In this document: piece after piece, positions 46,937-56,899 of the stretch | Numbering within the stretch: position 1 is the stretch's first letter | Layout of the letters: every line of letters starts with the position of its first letter | From: Erwinia persicina NBRC 102418 | GTDB lineage: Bacteria > Pseudomonadota > Gammaproteobacteria > Enterobacterales > Enterobacteriaceae | Reading direction: 5' to 3' | DNA length: 64,000 bases | Assembly: GCF_001571305.1 (NCBI RefSeq) | Contig: NZ_BCTN01000013.1 | Span: forward strand, 93,224 to 157,223 | The notes under the pieces: model-generated | The model's input: the letters and a program-made list of their open reading frames with translations, nothing else | What the model was told of the DNA's origin: nothing | Databases searched by the model: none | Program-made: the position numbers and the translations under genes

Positions 46937-47652
46937 CAGCAGTCACCCCGTTCAAAACGCGTAGTCCGCAGCTCAATCCGTTTCAATACCGCCTGGCTGA
47001 CGAGGGTGATCAGCAGGTAGATCCCCGCCGCAATGACATACCAGGTAAAAGGTTCCTGGGTACGTGTGGCGATACTTTTGGTCTGTAACATAATATCGTT
47101 AACGCTAATCAGCGATACCAGCGCGGTATCTTTCAGCAACACCAGCCACTGATTGCCCAGACCCGGCAGCGCGTGGCGCCACATCTGCGGCATAATCAGT
47201 CGGAAGAAGATGGCGGTTTTTTTCATCCCCAGCGCCTGGCCTGATTCCCACTGTCCTGACGGTACGGCTTTTAGCGCGCCGCGCAGGGTTTGTGAGGCAT
47301 AGGAGGCGTAGAGCACGGCCAGCGCGATCACACCACACAGGAACGGGCTGACGTCAAAATTCTCAATGGCGACCTGGATGGGGATCTGCACGATACCCAG
47401 ATTGAGGGTAAAGCCATCAGAGAGTGTGAGCAGCAGCTGTGAAGCGCCATAGTAGACAAACAGCACCACGAGAATTTCCGGCAGGCCACGAAAAAGGGTG
47501 ACCAGGCCGGTGCCAAGCCAGGCGAGGGGACGCCAGCGCGCCGATTCCCAGACGGCGAAAATCATCGCCAGGATTAACCCTGCGACCAGCGCACAAACAG
47601 CCAGGCCGACGGTCATTCCGGCGGCGCTGGCAAGCGTATAAAATTCGTTCAT
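46936..47652 (-). CDS. artQ: ArtQ arginine permease
   Basis: Partner permease of 238 residues. Five to six hydrophobic segments, [19 protein letters not shown], and the EAA loop [32 protein letters not shown]. The stop is three bases from the artI coding end on its 5' side and overlaps artM, fitting the artPIQM operon. Confidence 0.94.
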   Translation of the reverse strand: MNEFYTLASAAGMTVGLAVCALVAGLILAMIFAVWESARWRPLAWLGTGLVTLFRGLPEILVVLFVYYGASQLLLTLSDGFTLNLGIVQIPIQVAIENFDVSPFLCGVIALAVLYASYASQTLRGALKAVPSGQWESGQALGMKKTAIFFRLIMPQMWRHALPGLGNQWLVLLKDTALVSLISVNDIMLQTKSIATRTQEPFTWYVIAAGIYLLITLVSQAVLKRIELRTTRFERGDC

Positions 47653-47655
47653 TAA

Positions 47656-48387
47656 TTACTGCGCAAACCACTTGCTGTAGATTGTTTTATAGGTGCCGTT
47701 GGCTTTCACCTTGTCCAGCGCCGCGTTGAATTTACCCTGAAGTTCCGTATTGCCCTGGCGAACTGCAATGCCCAGGCCAGTACCAAAGTAGGCTTTATCC
47801 GTTACTTTCTCACCCAGCGGGGCCAGATTCGGATTTTGCTTCAGCCATTCGTTCACCACGGCAGTATCACCGAATACGGCATCAATACGGCCATTCTTCA
47901 GGTCAAGGATCGCATTCTGATAGCTGTCATAAGGGACAACCTTAATGTCTGCCAGTTTCTCACCGAGGTATTTCTGATGCGTGGTGCCGTTTTGCACACC
48001 GACACGTTTTCCTTTCAGCGCATCGACGCTGGCCACTTTATCTTTTTGAGTGATAAACAGGGCGGAATTTTCATAATACGGTTTAGTGAACAGCACCTGT
48101 TTTTCACGCTCAGGTGTGATGTCCATTCCCGCCATGACGGCGTCGAAACGACGGAATTTCAGGCTGGGGATCAGGCTGTCAAAAGCCTGGTTGGTAAAGG
48201 TACACTCGGCGCCGATCTCGCGGCACAGCGCGTTGGCCAGATCCACGTCAAAGCCCTGGATCTTATTATCAGAATCCACGAACTCAAAAGGAGGGTAAGA
48301 CGCTTCGGTGGCAAAACGAAGGGTCTGGGTCGCGCTGGCGCTCAGGCTGAAGCCGGCTAACAGCGCGGCAATGACAATTTTTTTCAT
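47656..48387 (-). CDS. artI: ArtI arginine-transport binding protein
   Basis: Family 3 binding protein of 243 residues. Signal peptide ending SASA before TQTLRFATEASYPPFEF; shared ligand-site blocks with ArtJ (GFDVDLANALC, MAGMDITPERE, GVQNGTTHQKY, YFGTGLGIAVRQGN). The start is at 48387 because MKKIVIAALLAGFSL is a proper signal peptide; the longer frame adds five residues. In the operon between artP and artQ. Confidence 0.95.
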   Translation of the reverse strand: MKKIVIAALLAGFSLSASATQTLRFATEASYPPFEFVDSDNKIQGFDVDLANALCREIGAECTFTNQAFDSLIPSLKFRRFDAVMAGMDITPEREKQVLFTKPYYENSALFITQKDKVASVDALKGKRVGVQNGTTHQKYLGEKLADIKVVPYDSYQNAILDLKNGRIDAVFGDTAVVNEWLKQNPNLAPLGEKVTDKAYFGTGLGIAVRQGNTELQGKFNAALDKVKANGTYKTIYSKWFAQ

Positions 48388-48402
48388 CGTTATGTCCTGC
48401 AA

Positions 48403-49131
48403 TTAATGCGAAAGATAGTGGGCAAACGCCTCGGTTTGCGGCTGTGTAAAGCGGCTGGCATCACCCTGCTCGACGATATAACCGTTCTCCATATACACCA
48501 CGCGGCTGGCCGTCTTACGCGCCACCTCAACTTCATGGGTCACGATCACCTGGGTAATTTGGGTCTGCGCCAGTTCACGAATGATGCTGACGATCTGGGC
48601 GGTGATTTCCGGATCCAGCGCCGCGGTCGGTTCATCAAACAGCAGAACGGCCGGTTCCATCATTAGCGCACGGGCAATCGCCACGCGCTGCTGCTGACCG
48701 CCTGAAAGGTGAAGCGGGTAGCGGTCAGCAAAAGCCGTAAGACGCAGGCGATCGAGCAGCCTGGCCGCACGATCATGGGCCTGTGCTTTGCTGAGACCCA
48801 GCACGCGGCAGGGCGCCTCGATCAGATTCTGAACGACCGTCAGGTGAGGCCAGAGATTGTACTGCTGAAAGACCATACCCACATTTTGACGCAGTTCGCG
48901 TATCGCGGCGTCGCCAGGCGGGCGGGTAAAGTCAAAGCGATTACCGGCAATCTCCAGCGTGCCGGAACGCGGCATCTCCAGCAGGTTTAACACGCGCAGG
49001 AGTGAGCTCTTCCCGGCGCCACTCGGGCCCAGAAGTACCAGCGTCTCACCCTGTGGGCAAGCCAGCTGAATGTCGAACAGCGCCTGATGGGCACCGTAAT
49101 AGCAGTTTATACCGTTTAGTTGAATACTCAT
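48403..49131 (-). CDS. artP: ArtP arginine transport ATP-binding protein
   Basis: ABC ATPase of 242 residues, nearly identical to E. coli ArtP. Walker [11 protein letters not shown]-loop [32 protein letters not shown] and H-loop VTHEVEVA. Start 49131 ([18 protein letters not shown]) matches E. coli; the longer frame is unsupported. First gene of artPIQM. A promoter with a matching ARG-box sequence lies directly upstream. Confidence 0.96.
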   Translation of the reverse strand: MSIQLNGINCYYGAHQALFDIQLACPQGETLVLLGPSGAGKSSLLRVLNLLEMPRSGTLEIAGNRFDFTRPPGDAAIRELRQNVGMVFQQYNLWPHLTVVQNLIEAPCRVLGLSKAQAHDRAARLLDRLRLTAFADRYPLHLSGGQQQRVAIARALMMEPAVLLFDEPTAALDPEITAQIVSIIRELAQTQITQVIVTHEVEVARKTASRVVYMENGYIVEQGDASRFTQPQTEAFAHYLSH

Positions 49132-49139
49132 GCGCAAAA

Positions 49140-49192
49140 AGTGAATAGCAATTGATGCCGCGAATCTTAACGTCGACAGCATAGTTATGCAA
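49140..49192 (-). promoter_or_regulatory. artP promoter with ARG box over the start point
   Basis: On the minus strand, TTGCAT (49187-49192) and TAAGAT (49164-49169) are separated by exactly 17 bases. A site TCAAT-TGCT-ATTCA (within 49140-49157) matches the ARG box in nine of ten arm positions and lies at about +1 to +18, where ArgR-arginine would block transcription. Confidence 0.7.
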
Positions 49193-49312
49193 TCATTGTG
49201 CGTTAAAATTTATTTATGCGGGCAGGGTGATTGAATAGTAGCACAACATAGCGTGATGTAACGGTTTTGGCTTCGATGTATCGATGTTGTTATGCAAATG
49301 TGTGCGCGAGAT

Positions 49313-49334
49313 CGTGCCGCTGATGCGCGGCACG
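49313..49334 (-). terminator. Hairpin after ybjP
   Basis: CGTGCCGC-N6-GCGGCACG, 11 bases beyond the ybjP stop; no T-run. Probable transcript end. Confidence 0.5.
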
Positions 49335-49344
49335 CACAAAGGGT

Positions 49345-49875
49345 TTATTTTTGCAGCAGCTGACCCAGCGAACCGCCCGACAGATGGGGATTATTGCCGA
49401 GATAACGCACATCGTTGACCGTCCAGCAGGTGCCTTCACGGACCATATGAACTTCATCCTGCCAGCGAACGTCGCCACGCTGCAGGGTTACACGCAGCGG
49501 AATATTGCGTGCGTCAGTATTCGGAATGGTCGAGGCGTCCGCCACGCTGGCTTCCGTCGGCCCCTGGCGCTGGCTGGAGAAGATATCCCCCGTCAGCTGT
49601 GCGTTTTTATTCGGTTCATTCTGTGCTTTGAGCAGCAACTGATAGAGTTTGTTACTGAGCAGAGGCCGGTATTTTGCCAGCAGTTGCGCATCCGGCACGC
49701 CCTGAGAAGGCTGCTGATCGCGTAAATCGTAGAACTGTTGCGCTACGCTGTCCGGGCCGCCGTCAACACATGGCCCTACCCGGGTACCAATATCCTTATA
49801 AGCGGGTTCGACGGTGGTACAGGCACTCAGCAGGAGTGCGAGGGGAACCACGACAGCAAAGGGCTGGTATTTCAT
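49345..49875 (-). CDS. ybjP: YbjP lipoprotein
   Basis: Lipoprotein of 176 residues with lipobox LLSAC (Cys 19) followed by TTVEPAYKDIGTRVGPCVDGGPDSVAQQFYD, which matches E. coli YbjP closely; later STIPNTDARNIPLRV and MVREGTCW also match. DUF3828-like domain; function unknown. Lies downstream of and apart from artP, same strand, and divergent from ybjQ, as in E. coli. Confidence 0.93.
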   Translation of the reverse strand: MKYQPFAVVVPLALLLSACTTVEPAYKDIGTRVGPCVDGGPDSVAQQFYDLRDQQPSQGVPDAQLLAKYRPLLSNKLYQLLLKAQNEPNKNAQLTGDIFSSQRQGPTEASVADASTIPNTDARNIPLRVTLQRGDVRWQDEVHMVREGTCWTVNDVRYLGNNPHLSGGSLGQLLQK

Positions 49876-49975
49876 TTTGATTTCCTTATTGTTATCAGCG
49901 GGTGTGCTTTATCATTAAGTATAGCCGCTCAGTTGAGTGAAAAGAACGAAGCGTACATGACACATGGAGAGCTGT

Positions 49976-50299
49976 ATGAAATTTTCGACTACCCCGACGC
50001 TGGAAGGCCAGCCCATTACTGAATATTGTGGTGTTGTGACTGGAGAAGCTATTCTCGGGGCCAATATTTTTCGCGACTTTTTTGCCGGCATTCGCGATAT
50101 CGTCGGTGGGCGCTCCGGAGCCTATGAGAAAGAGCTGCGCAAAGCCCGCGAGATTGCTTTTTCTGAACTGGAAGCGCAGGCGAAATCCCTCGGTGCGGAT
50201 GCCGTAGTGGGTATCGACATTGATTATGAAACCGTAGGGAAAGACAGCAGTATGCTGATGGTGAGCGTCAGCGGTACTGCCGTTAAACTGCGTCACTGA
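49976..50299 (+). CDS. ybjQ: YbjQ (UPF0145) protein
   Basis: Small cytosolic protein of 107 residues, the E. coli length. Highly conserved: [40 protein letters not shown], and [14 protein letters not shown]. Predicted pentameric or similar alpha-beta heavy-metal-binding-like fold; function unknown. Start 49976 with GGAGA five bases upstream; the track-length extension by four residues lacks support. Its stop overlaps amiD by one base. Confidence 0.95.
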   Translation: MKFSTTPTLEGQPITEYCGVVTGEAILGANIFRDFFAGIRDIVGGRSGAYEKELRKAREIAFSELEAQAKSLGADAVVGIDIDYETVGKDSSMLMVSVSGTAVKLRH

Positions 50300-51141
50300 T
50301 GCGTCCAGTTGCTGTTATCCGGCCGCTGCTGGTGCTGCTGGCTGTCTTTATTTATACCTCTATTACCCCAAAAGGGCTGCTGCCACAACAGGGGTACACC
50401 GTCGATACGCGGCAGGAGGCCTGGGGCGCACGGCCGCGCGTGAAAGTGCTGGTTATCCACTACACCGCCGGGGATTTTCCGCGTTCGCTGAATACGCTTA
50501 CCGATCGCAGCGTCAGTGCACACTATCTCCTGCCGGCAAAACCGCCGAAATATGACGGCCAGCCTCTGGTGTGGCGTCTGGTGCCGGAGTCGATGCTGGC
50601 GTGGCACGCCGGTGAGAGCTACTGGCGCGGTGCCACCCGGCTGAATGATACCTCAATCGGCATTGAGCTGGAGAATCAGGGCTGGCATCGCGAGGGGCGG
50701 GCGATCGTCTGGCAGCCTTTCCCGCAGTCGCAGATGGATGCGCTGCTTCCGCTGATGCGCGATATTATCCAGCGCTACGGCATCCTGCCGCAGGACGTGG
50801 TAGCACACAGCGATATCGCCCCGATGCGCAAGCAGGATCCCGGCCCGGAATTTCCCTGGGAAGCGTTTGCCCGCCAGGGGGTGGGTGCCTGGCCTGATGC
50901 GGCCCGGGTGACGTTCTGGCTGGCAGGACGACCGCCGGCGCAGCGGGTGGATAAGACCCGCCTGTTGAGCCTGCTGTCCAGCTATGGCTACGAGGTAACG
51001 CCGCAGATGAAACCGTATCAGCAGCAGGCGTTGATCGCGGCGTTTCAGATGCACTTTCGTCCTGCTGACTACAGTGGCATTGCCGATGCCGAAACTGAAG
51101 CCATCGCCGCCGCGCTGGTGGAAAAATATGGTGCAGGATAG
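50299..51141 (+). CDS. amiD: AmiD N-acetylmuramoyl-L-alanine amidase, without lipobox
   Basis: Zinc amidase_2 family enzyme of 280 residues that cleaves the N-acetylmuramyl-L-Ala bond. Catalytic domain from VLVIHYTAGDF (zinc His) through LNDTSIGIELENQGW, VVAHSDIAP and RKQDPGPEFPW; C-terminal peptidoglycan-binding-like domain ending MHFRPADYSGIADAETEAIAAALVEKYG. All as in E. coli AmiD. Odd: the N-terminal hydrophobic segment (LLVLLAVFIYTSI) carries no cysteine, whereas E. coli AmiD is an outer-membrane lipoprotein. It may be inner-membrane anchored or secreted. ATG overlaps the ybjQ stop. Confidence 0.92.
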   Translation: MRPVAVIRPLLVLLAVFIYTSITPKGLLPQQGYTVDTRQEAWGARPRVKVLVIHYTAGDFPRSLNTLTDRSVSAHYLLPAKPPKYDGQPLVWRLVPESMLAWHAGESYWRGATRLNDTSIGIELENQGWHREGRAIVWQPFPQSQMDALLPLMRDIIQRYGILPQDVVAHSDIAPMRKQDPGPEFPWEAFARQGVGAWPDAARVTFWLAGRPPAQRVDKTRLLSLLSSYGYEVTPQMKPYQQQALIAAFQMHFRPADYSGIADAETEAIAAALVEKYGAG

Positions 51142-51142
51142 T

Positions 51143-52147
51143 TTACGATGTGGCTAAAAAGGCCTGCCACTGGCTGACCAGCTGCTCCAGCGCAGGGCGA
51201 TCGGTGTCCAGATGGGTCACCAGCCGCGTCACCGGGCCAGGGCTGACAAGAATACCGCGTTCCCGCATCCAGGGGCCCAGCGTGGCAACCTGTGCCTCCG
51301 GCAGGCGCAGGAACACCATGTTGGTATCCTGGCGGGTAACGTCAACGCCAATATCCCGCAGCGCAGCAGCCAGCCACGCGGCGTTATCATGGTCATCTTT
51401 TAAGCGCGCCACGTGATGCTCCAGCGCATACAGCCCCGCCGCCGCCAGTATTCCCGCCTGGCGCATCCCGCCCCCGGTCATCTTGCGCCAGCGTCGGGCC
51501 CGCAGAATAAACGCCTCACTGCCGCACAGCATGGCTCCCACCGGAGCACCCAGCCCTTTCGACAGACAGACCGTCAGCGTATCACCATAGCGGGCGAGGG
51601 CCTCCAGCGGTACGTCCAGCGCGACGGCCGCGTTGAAAATGCGCGCACCGTCAATATGTAGCGCCAGATGACGTTCACGGGTAAACGCCCATGCCTGCTG
51701 TAAATACGCCAGCGGGAGCACCTTACCGTTATGCGTATTTTCCAGACTTAACAGGCGGGTAATGGCGAAATGTACATCATCCGGCTTGATAAACTGCGCC
51801 ACAACGTCCAGCGGTAGCGTGCCGTCAGCGGCCGCGAGGATTGGCTGAGGCTGAATGCCCCCCAGCACCGCAGCGCCACCTGCTTCATATTTGTAGTTAT
51901 GTGCCAGCTGACCAACAATATATTCCTCGCCGCGCTGACAGTGGCAGAGCAGGGCGACCAGGTTGGCCTGGGTTGCACTGGGAAGGAACAGGGCAGCGGG
52001 CTTACCGCTCAGACGGGCAACTTCCGCTTCCAGTTTATTGACCGTGGGATCGTCGCCGTAAACATCGTCTCCGGTTTCGGCTGACATCATCGCACTCAGC
52101 ATGGCCTGAGTGGGGCGGGTCACGGTATCACTACGCAGGTCGATCAC
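51143..52147 (-). CDS. ltaE: LtaE low-specificity L-threonine aldolase
   Basis: PLP enzyme of 334 residues that splits threonine and allo-threonine into glycine and acetaldehyde. MIDLRSDTVTRPT opening, GDDVYGDDPTVN, HIDGARIFNAAV (PLP aspartate), and CLSKGLGAPVGAML with the PLP lysine; GGGMRQAGILAAAG follows. The start is GTG at 52147 with AGGAGA upstream. It follows poxB, as in E. coli, with a terminator-like hairpin between. Its stop is separated from the convergent amiD stop by a single base. Confidence 0.95.
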   Translation of the reverse strand: MIDLRSDTVTRPTQAMLSAMMSAETGDDVYGDDPTVNKLEAEVARLSGKPAALFLPSATQANLVALLCHCQRGEEYIVGQLAHNYKYEAGGAAVLGGIQPQPILAAADGTLPLDVVAQFIKPDDVHFAITRLLSLENTHNGKVLPLAYLQQAWAFTRERHLALHIDGARIFNAAVALDVPLEALARYGDTLTVCLSKGLGAPVGAMLCGSEAFILRARRWRKMTGGGMRQAGILAAAGLYALEHHVARLKDDHDNAAWLAAALRDIGVDVTRQDTNMVFLRLPEAQVATLGPWMRERGILVSPGPVTRLVTHLDTDRPALEQLVSQWQAFLATS

Positions 52148-52168
52148 GCTTGTTCTCCTGTCAACGGT

Positions 52169-52191
52169 AAAACGGACGCCGCAGCGTCCGT
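52169..52191 (-). terminator. poxB terminator / attenuator before ltaE
   Basis: On the minus strand, ACGGACGC-TGCG-GCGTCCGT is followed by TTTTACC, between the poxB stop and the ltaE start. Some readthrough into ltaE is likely. Confidence 0.8.
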
Positions 52192-52212
52192 CAAAAAGAG
52201 CCTCTCACTCTT

Positions 52213-53934
52213 TTACCGTAGCCAGTTGGTTTTAGCCAGATCAACCAGTTCATCACCGCGGCCGTTAATGATGGCGCGCATCATGTACAGGCTGAAGCCT
52301 TTGGCCTGTTCCAGTTTGATCTGCGGCGGCATGGCCAGCTCCTCTTTGGCGGTGACCACGTCCACCAGCACCGGGCCGTCGTGCGCCAGCGCCTCCTGCA
52401 GCGCATCGTCCAGCAGGGATGCCTGCTCAACGCGGATGCCTTTTACCCCGCAGGCGTTGGCAATGGCGGCGAAGTTGGGATTTTCCAAATCGGTACCGTC
52501 GGTCAGATAACCGCCGGATTTCATCTCCATGGCCACAAAGCCCAGCACGCTGTTGTTGAATACCACGATTTTCACCGGCAGTTTTAACTGCGCCAGTGAG
52601 AGGAAGTCGCCCATCAGCATGCTGAAGCCACCGTCCCCGCACAGGGCGATCACCTGGCGGTTGGGGTCGATCGCCTGGGCTCCAATCGCCTGCGGCATGG
52701 CATTCGCCATCGAGCCGTGGCTGAAGGAGCCGAGCAGGCGGCGTTTGCCGTTCATTTTCAGGTAGCGGGCTGCCCACACGGTCGGCGTGCCCACATCACA
52801 GGTAAAGATCGCATCCTCACTGGCGTAGCGGCTGATCTGTTGCGCCAGATATTGTGGATGAACAGGCAGTTTATCGTTGGCCGTCGCCAGGTCATCGAGC
52901 TCTTTCCGCGCTTTTCCATAGTGTTCCAGCGCCTTGTCCAGAAAGCCGCGCTCCGTCTTGACCGTCAGCTGCGGCAGCAGGGCATTGAGCGTCGATTTGA
53001 TATCCCCGACCAGCGCCATATCCAGATGACAGTGGCTGCCCAGGCTGCCTGGATTAATATCAATCTGAATAATTTTTGCATCGGCCGGATAAAACGCACG
53101 ATAAGGGAACTGGCTGCCCAGCACCAGCAGCGTATCGGCATTCATCATGGCGTGATAACCCGATGAGAAGCCGATCAGCCCGGTCATGCCCACATCGTAA
53201 GGGTTATCATATTCGATGTGCTCTTTACCGCGCAGGGCATGAACGATGGGGGCCTTCAGGGTTTCTGCCAGCGCCACGACCTCACTGTGGGCACCGGCAC
53301 AGCCGCTACCGCACAGCAGAGTAATATTACCTGACGCGTTGAGTACCGACGCCAGCTTCGTCAGCTCCTCACTGACCGGCTGAACCTGCGGCAGATGTGG
53401 GGGATACCAGTCCGCCGTTGCACCTTCCGGGGCCATCTGCAGGGCAATATCGCCCGGCAGCACCACCACAGAGACCCCTTTGTTCAGGATCGCTTTGCGC
53501 ATGGCAATGCCGAGAACCTGCGGCAGTTGCTCGGGGTTGGAAACCAGTTCGCAGTAGTGGCTGCACTCACGGAACAGCTCCTGAGGATGAGTTTCCTGAA
53601 AGTAATTACTGCCGATCTCTGCAGAAGGAATATGAGCGGCGATGGCCAGTACCGGCACGTGGTTACGGTGGCAGTCGAACAGACCGTTAATCAGATGCAG
53701 GTTACCGGGGCCACAGGAGCCGGCGCATACCGCCAGCTCGCCGGTCAGGTGTGCCTCCGCACCCGCAGCAAAGGCGGCGACTTCCTCATGACGGGTTGGC
53801 ATCCAGCGGATTGTATCCATACGGTTAAGGCTGTCGCTCAAGCCGTTGAGCGAGTCGCCGGTGACCCCCCAGATACGTTTCACGCCTGCACTTTCCAGTG
53901 TTTTCGCTACCAGCGCGGCAACAGTTTGCTTCAT
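52213..53934 (-). CDS. poxB: PoxB pyruvate:ubiquinone oxidoreductase
   Basis: Peripheral-membrane ThDP/FAD enzyme of 573 residues (E. coli 572) that converts pyruvate to acetate and CO2 with electrons to ubiquinone. THDP-binding region [12 protein letters not shown] with the catalytic Glu, [13 protein letters not shown], an FAD domain, then GDGGFSML...NNSVLGFV, the ThDP/Mg motif. C-terminal lipid-binding tail ending LAKTNWLR as in E. coli. Start 53934 gives [20 protein letters not shown] with GAGGAG upstream. Stationary-phase sigma-S control is known in E. coli. Confidence 0.96.
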   Translation of the reverse strand: MKQTVAALVAKTLESAGVKRIWGVTGDSLNGLSDSLNRMDTIRWMPTRHEEVAAFAAGAEAHLTGELAVCAGSCGPGNLHLINGLFDCHRNHVPVLAIAAHIPSAEIGSNYFQETHPQELFRECSHYCELVSNPEQLPQVLGIAMRKAILNKGVSVVVLPGDIALQMAPEGATADWYPPHLPQVQPVSEELTKLASVLNASGNITLLCGSGCAGAHSEVVALAETLKAPIVHALRGKEHIEYDNPYDVGMTGLIGFSSGYHAMMNADTLLVLGSQFPYRAFYPADAKIIQIDINPGSLGSHCHLDMALVGDIKSTLNALLPQLTVKTERGFLDKALEHYGKARKELDDLATANDKLPVHPQYLAQQISRYASEDAIFTCDVGTPTVWAARYLKMNGKRRLLGSFSHGSMANAMPQAIGAQAIDPNRQVIALCGDGGFSMLMGDFLSLAQLKLPVKIVVFNNSVLGFVAMEMKSGGYLTDGTDLENPNFAAIANACGVKGIRVEQASLLDDALQEALAHDGPVLVDVVTAKEELAMPPQIKLEQAKGFSLYMMRAIINGRGDELVDLAKTNWLR

Positions 53935-54024
53935 GCTTCTCTCCTCAGTGGTGGGGATGTCCTTTAACAGAAAGGTCAAATTGGCTGAAACAAGCTTAGT
54001 TTAGGATGCAGGAAACGGGGAAAT

Positions 54025-54053
54025 CCCGTGTGAAACCGTTTATTTCACACGGG
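54025..54053 (-). terminator. Hairpin after hcr
   Basis: An 11-base perfect stem CCCGTGTGAAA / TTTCACACGGG with loop CCGTTTA, nine bases past the hcr stop; the T-run is short (ATTT). Confidence 0.6.
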
Positions 54054-54062
54054 AGCAGGGCG

Positions 54063-55043
54063 TCAGGCGAGGACAATATCGCTTTGTGGGTAGCAGCTGC
54101 AGGCCAGCACGAAGCCGGCCTCAATCTCACTGTCGCTCAGGGTCTGAACGCTGGTGGTGTGGTAGCTCCCTTCAGCAACGCGGGTTTTACAGCAACCACA
54201 GACACCCGAACGGCAGGCCGCGGCGACCGGCTGCTGATGCTGTTCCATGGCCGTTAACAGCGACCACCCGGCGGGAAAGGCGCCCCCCTGCATCAGCGCC
54301 GGGCTGCGCAGGGTGAACTGAGCGGATCCCACCGGCGCTTCGCTCACCGGCGTAAACTGTTCAGTCAGAATTTTTTTTGCCCCCAGCGCCTGCGCATCCT
54401 GCTGAAGGGCATTCATATAAGGCTGGGGGCCGCAGATCATCACCGTACGCCGGGCCATATCTGGCACCAGGGCTGCGAGGCGGGCACGATCAAGTCGCCC
54501 GGACTGCATCTCTGCCGTGGCGGCGTGTTCTGCAAACAGAGTCAGTGTTAACCACGGCTGCATGGCGCTCAGTTCCCGGGCAAAAATCACATCCTGCGGC
54601 GAACGAACACTGTAAATCAGTTGCACGCTGCAGCCGGGGCGTTGCGCCTGCAGCCAGCGGCACATCGACATCACCGGCGTGATGCCGCAGCCCGCAGCGA
54701 GAAACAGATAGTGACTGGCGGGGTGGCGCTGACAGCTGAAATCTCCCTGTGGATCGGACAGCCAGATATCATTGCCCGGGCGCACCTGCCGGGTCAGCCA
54801 GTCCGACCCTTTACCCTTTTCAATGCGCCGCACGGTAAGCGTGATCAAGGCGCTTTGCCCGGGGGTGGAGGACAACGTATAGGCGCGCATTTCCTCGCTG
54901 TTGCCGATTCTGACCAGCGCGAACTGACCTGCCTGCCAGCGATAAAAATCGTGATTAATTAACGCCAGCGTCCAGACGTCCGGCGTTTCCTGCTGCACAT
55001 GATGCACCTGCATACGCCAGGGGCACAGATTCGGTGATTTCAT
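54063..55043 (-). CDS. hcr: Hcr, NADH oxidoreductase for hybrid-cluster protein
   Basis: Flavoprotein of 326 residues passing electrons from NADH to Hcp. FAD domain with RAYTLSS, NAD domain with AAGCGITPVMSM and MICGPQPYM, and a C-terminal 2Fe-2S ferredoxin domain with CRSGVCGCCKT and a later Cys (LACSCYP). Lies three bases downstream of hcp in one operon. Confidence 0.94.
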   Translation of the reverse strand: MKSPNLCPWRMQVHHVQQETPDVWTLALINHDFYRWQAGQFALVRIGNSEEMRAYTLSSTPGQSALITLTVRRIEKGKGSDWLTRQVRPGNDIWLSDPQGDFSCQRHPASHYLFLAAGCGITPVMSMCRWLQAQRPGCSVQLIYSVRSPQDVIFARELSAMQPWLTLTLFAEHAATAEMQSGRLDRARLAALVPDMARRTVMICGPQPYMNALQQDAQALGAKKILTEQFTPVSEAPVGSAQFTLRSPALMQGGAFPAGWSLLTAMEQHQQPVAAACRSGVCGCCKTRVAEGSYHTTSVQTLSDSEIEAGFVLACSCYPQSDIVLA

Positions 55044-55046
55044 CAG

Positions 55047-56699
55047 TTACTCCGCGTGGCCAAGAATGCCAGCCAGATCGTTTTCCACGCTGCTGACCGG
55101 GATCATGCCGAACTCTTTCTGCAGCAGCGCCATCAGATTGTCGGTGAGGAACGCCGGTGCCGTCGGGCCGGTACGGATATTTTTTACTCCGAGGGAGAGC
55201 AGCGTGAGCAGTACCACGATAGCTTTCTGTTCAAACCAGGACAGCAACAGTGATAACGGCAGGTCGTTCACACCGCAGTTCAGTTTCTCCGCCAGTTTTA
55301 CCGCCAGCATAATGGCCGCATAACTGTCGTTACACTGGCCAACGTCCAGCAGACGTGGCAGCCCCTCAATATGACCAAAATCGAGTTTGTTAAAGCGGTA
55401 TTTTCCACAGGCCAGCGTCAGGATCAGACAGTCATCCGGGATCGCCAGCGCCATATCAGTGTAATAGCTGCGCTGGTCGCGGCTGCCATCGCAACCGCCC
55501 ACCAGAAACACATGGCGCAGCTTTTTACGGCTGACCAGGTCAATGACGCTGTCGCAGGCCTCCAGCAGCACTTTTCGGCCGAAACCGACGGTGATTTCAT
55601 GGGGAATTTCACTCCACGGGAACCCCGGCATCGATTCTGCCTGGTCAATCACCGCCGAGAAGTCATCCTCTTCAAGGTGGTTTACGCCAGGCCAGCCGAC
55701 AATACTGCGCGTCCAGATACGATGCTGATAATCGCCCACCAGCGGATCGATAATACAGTTGGAGGTCATCACGATGGGGCCGGGAAAACGGGCAAATTCC
55801 GCTTGCTGATTCTGCCAGCCGCTACCGTAATTGCCTGCCAGATGCGGATATTTTTTTAACGCCGGGTAACCGTGTGCTGGCAGCATTTCGCCGTGAGTGA
55901 AAATGTTAATGCCACGGCCGGCGGTCTGCTCCAGCAGGATCTGCAGATCTTTCAGGTCGTGGCCTGATATCAGAATGGCTTTACCGGCCACCGGTCGGAC
56001 GTTGACGGTGACGGGCTGCGGATCGCCATATGCGGTGGTTTGCGCTTCATCGAGCATCCCCATGATGGTGAAGTTCATTTTGCCAATCTGCATGGCACAG
56101 CTGACCAGATCAGCCATCTCCGATGGCTGCGTTCCCAGCCAGGCCATAATCTGATGATATTCAGCATAGATATCGTTGTCGAAGCGCCCGTGGACGTGGG
56201 CATGTTCCATATACGCCGCAGCCCCTTTCAGCCCGTAGAGACAAAGCAGGCGCAGCCCGAGAATATCGGCGTTGACGCCGGCAACATTCAACGCGAACTG
56301 CGCGGCCTGTTGCTGCAACCCGGCTATCTCGTGGCTGGCCAGGGCCAGTGAGGCCAGCGGATGATCCAGCAACCGACTGCCGCCCGCGTCGGCACAGCGC
56401 TGCTGCAGGCGATCGCGTAGCGCAATGGCCTCAACCGCATAATCCACAATACGCCGTGAATCAAAGTTGACGTTCGTCAGTGTGGAAAAAAACGCGCGCG
56501 GGGCAAAGCTGTCCACTTCATGGTCGATAATACCCAGACTGCGTGCCTGCAGCGCCCAGGCTGAAAGCCCCTGAAGGACTGCGACCAGCAGATCCTGTAA
56601 ATCAGAGGTTTCCGCTGTTTTACCGCACATCCCCTGCGCGTAGGCACAGCCGTCACCGGCTGGTGTACGCATTGTTTGCTCACATTGAATACAGAACAT
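55047..56699 (-). CDS. hcp: Hcp hybrid-cluster protein (NO reductase)
   Basis: Hybrid cluster protein of 550 residues (E. coli 550). N-terminal cluster cysteines C3, C6, C18, C25 (spacing x2, x11, x6, the enterobacterial 2Fe-2S type), then hybrid-cluster ligands in the [24 protein letters not shown] and [15 protein letters not shown] regions. Reduces nitric oxide and serves S-nitrosylation in E. coli. AAGGTGAG precedes the ATG. A strong NsrR-like palindrome and an FNR-like site lie upstream. Divergent from ybjD; E. coli has lysO and aqpZ between. Confidence 0.96.
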   Translation of the reverse strand: MFCIQCEQTMRTPAGDGCAYAQGMCGKTAETSDLQDLLVAVLQGLSAWALQARSLGIIDHEVDSFAPRAFFSTLTNVNFDSRRIVDYAVEAIALRDRLQQRCADAGGSRLLDHPLASLALASHEIAGLQQQAAQFALNVAGVNADILGLRLLCLYGLKGAAAYMEHAHVHGRFDNDIYAEYHQIMAWLGTQPSEMADLVSCAMQIGKMNFTIMGMLDEAQTTAYGDPQPVTVNVRPVAGKAILISGHDLKDLQILLEQTAGRGINIFTHGEMLPAHGYPALKKYPHLAGNYGSGWQNQQAEFARFPGPIVMTSNCIIDPLVGDYQHRIWTRSIVGWPGVNHLEEDDFSAVIDQAESMPGFPWSEIPHEITVGFGRKVLLEACDSVIDLVSRKKLRHVFLVGGCDGSRDQRSYYTDMALAIPDDCLILTLACGKYRFNKLDFGHIEGLPRLLDVGQCNDSYAAIMLAVKLAEKLNCGVNDLPLSLLLSWFEQKAIVVLLTLLSLGVKNIRTGPTAPAFLTDNLMALLQKEFGMIPVSSVENDLAGILGHAE

Positions 56700-56714
56700 G
56701 ATCTCACCTTTTAT

Positions 56715-56737
56715 AAGATGTATTTAATATGCATCTT
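56715..56737. promoter_or_regulatory. NsrR-type operator upstream of hcp
   Basis: AAGATGTATTT-A-ATATGCATCTT, an 11-1-11 near-palindrome that matches the enterobacterial NsrR motif. It is 16-38 bases before the hcp ATG. Indicates NO-responsive repression of hcp-hcr. Confidence 0.85.
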
Positions 56738-56793
56738 ATGTAAGAGATCCCGGCGGCGGATACAAGGGGCTTGTGCCGTTAACCCACCTGGCT

Positions 56794-56807
56794 TTGATCT
56801 GGCGCAA
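56794..56807. promoter_or_regulatory. FNR-like site upstream of hcp
   Basis: TTGAT-CTGG-CGCAA matches eight of ten FNR core positions, about 100 bases before hcp. On the minus strand a -10-like TTGTAT lies at 56761-56766. E. coli hcp is FNR-activated. Confidence 0.5.
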
Positions 56808-56899
56808 AGGGGACGGCCTGAAAAACGATTTTTCCCCGCAGCTTGACCGACAGCCACTGGCCAACCATTCTGATTAAAACCGGGATAACAGGGGCGAAG

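Noticed and set aside
56843..56899. Upstream in-frame extension of ybjD from a TTG
   Set aside because: The added residues have no match in E. coli YbjD, and the ATG at 56900 gives the conserved start.
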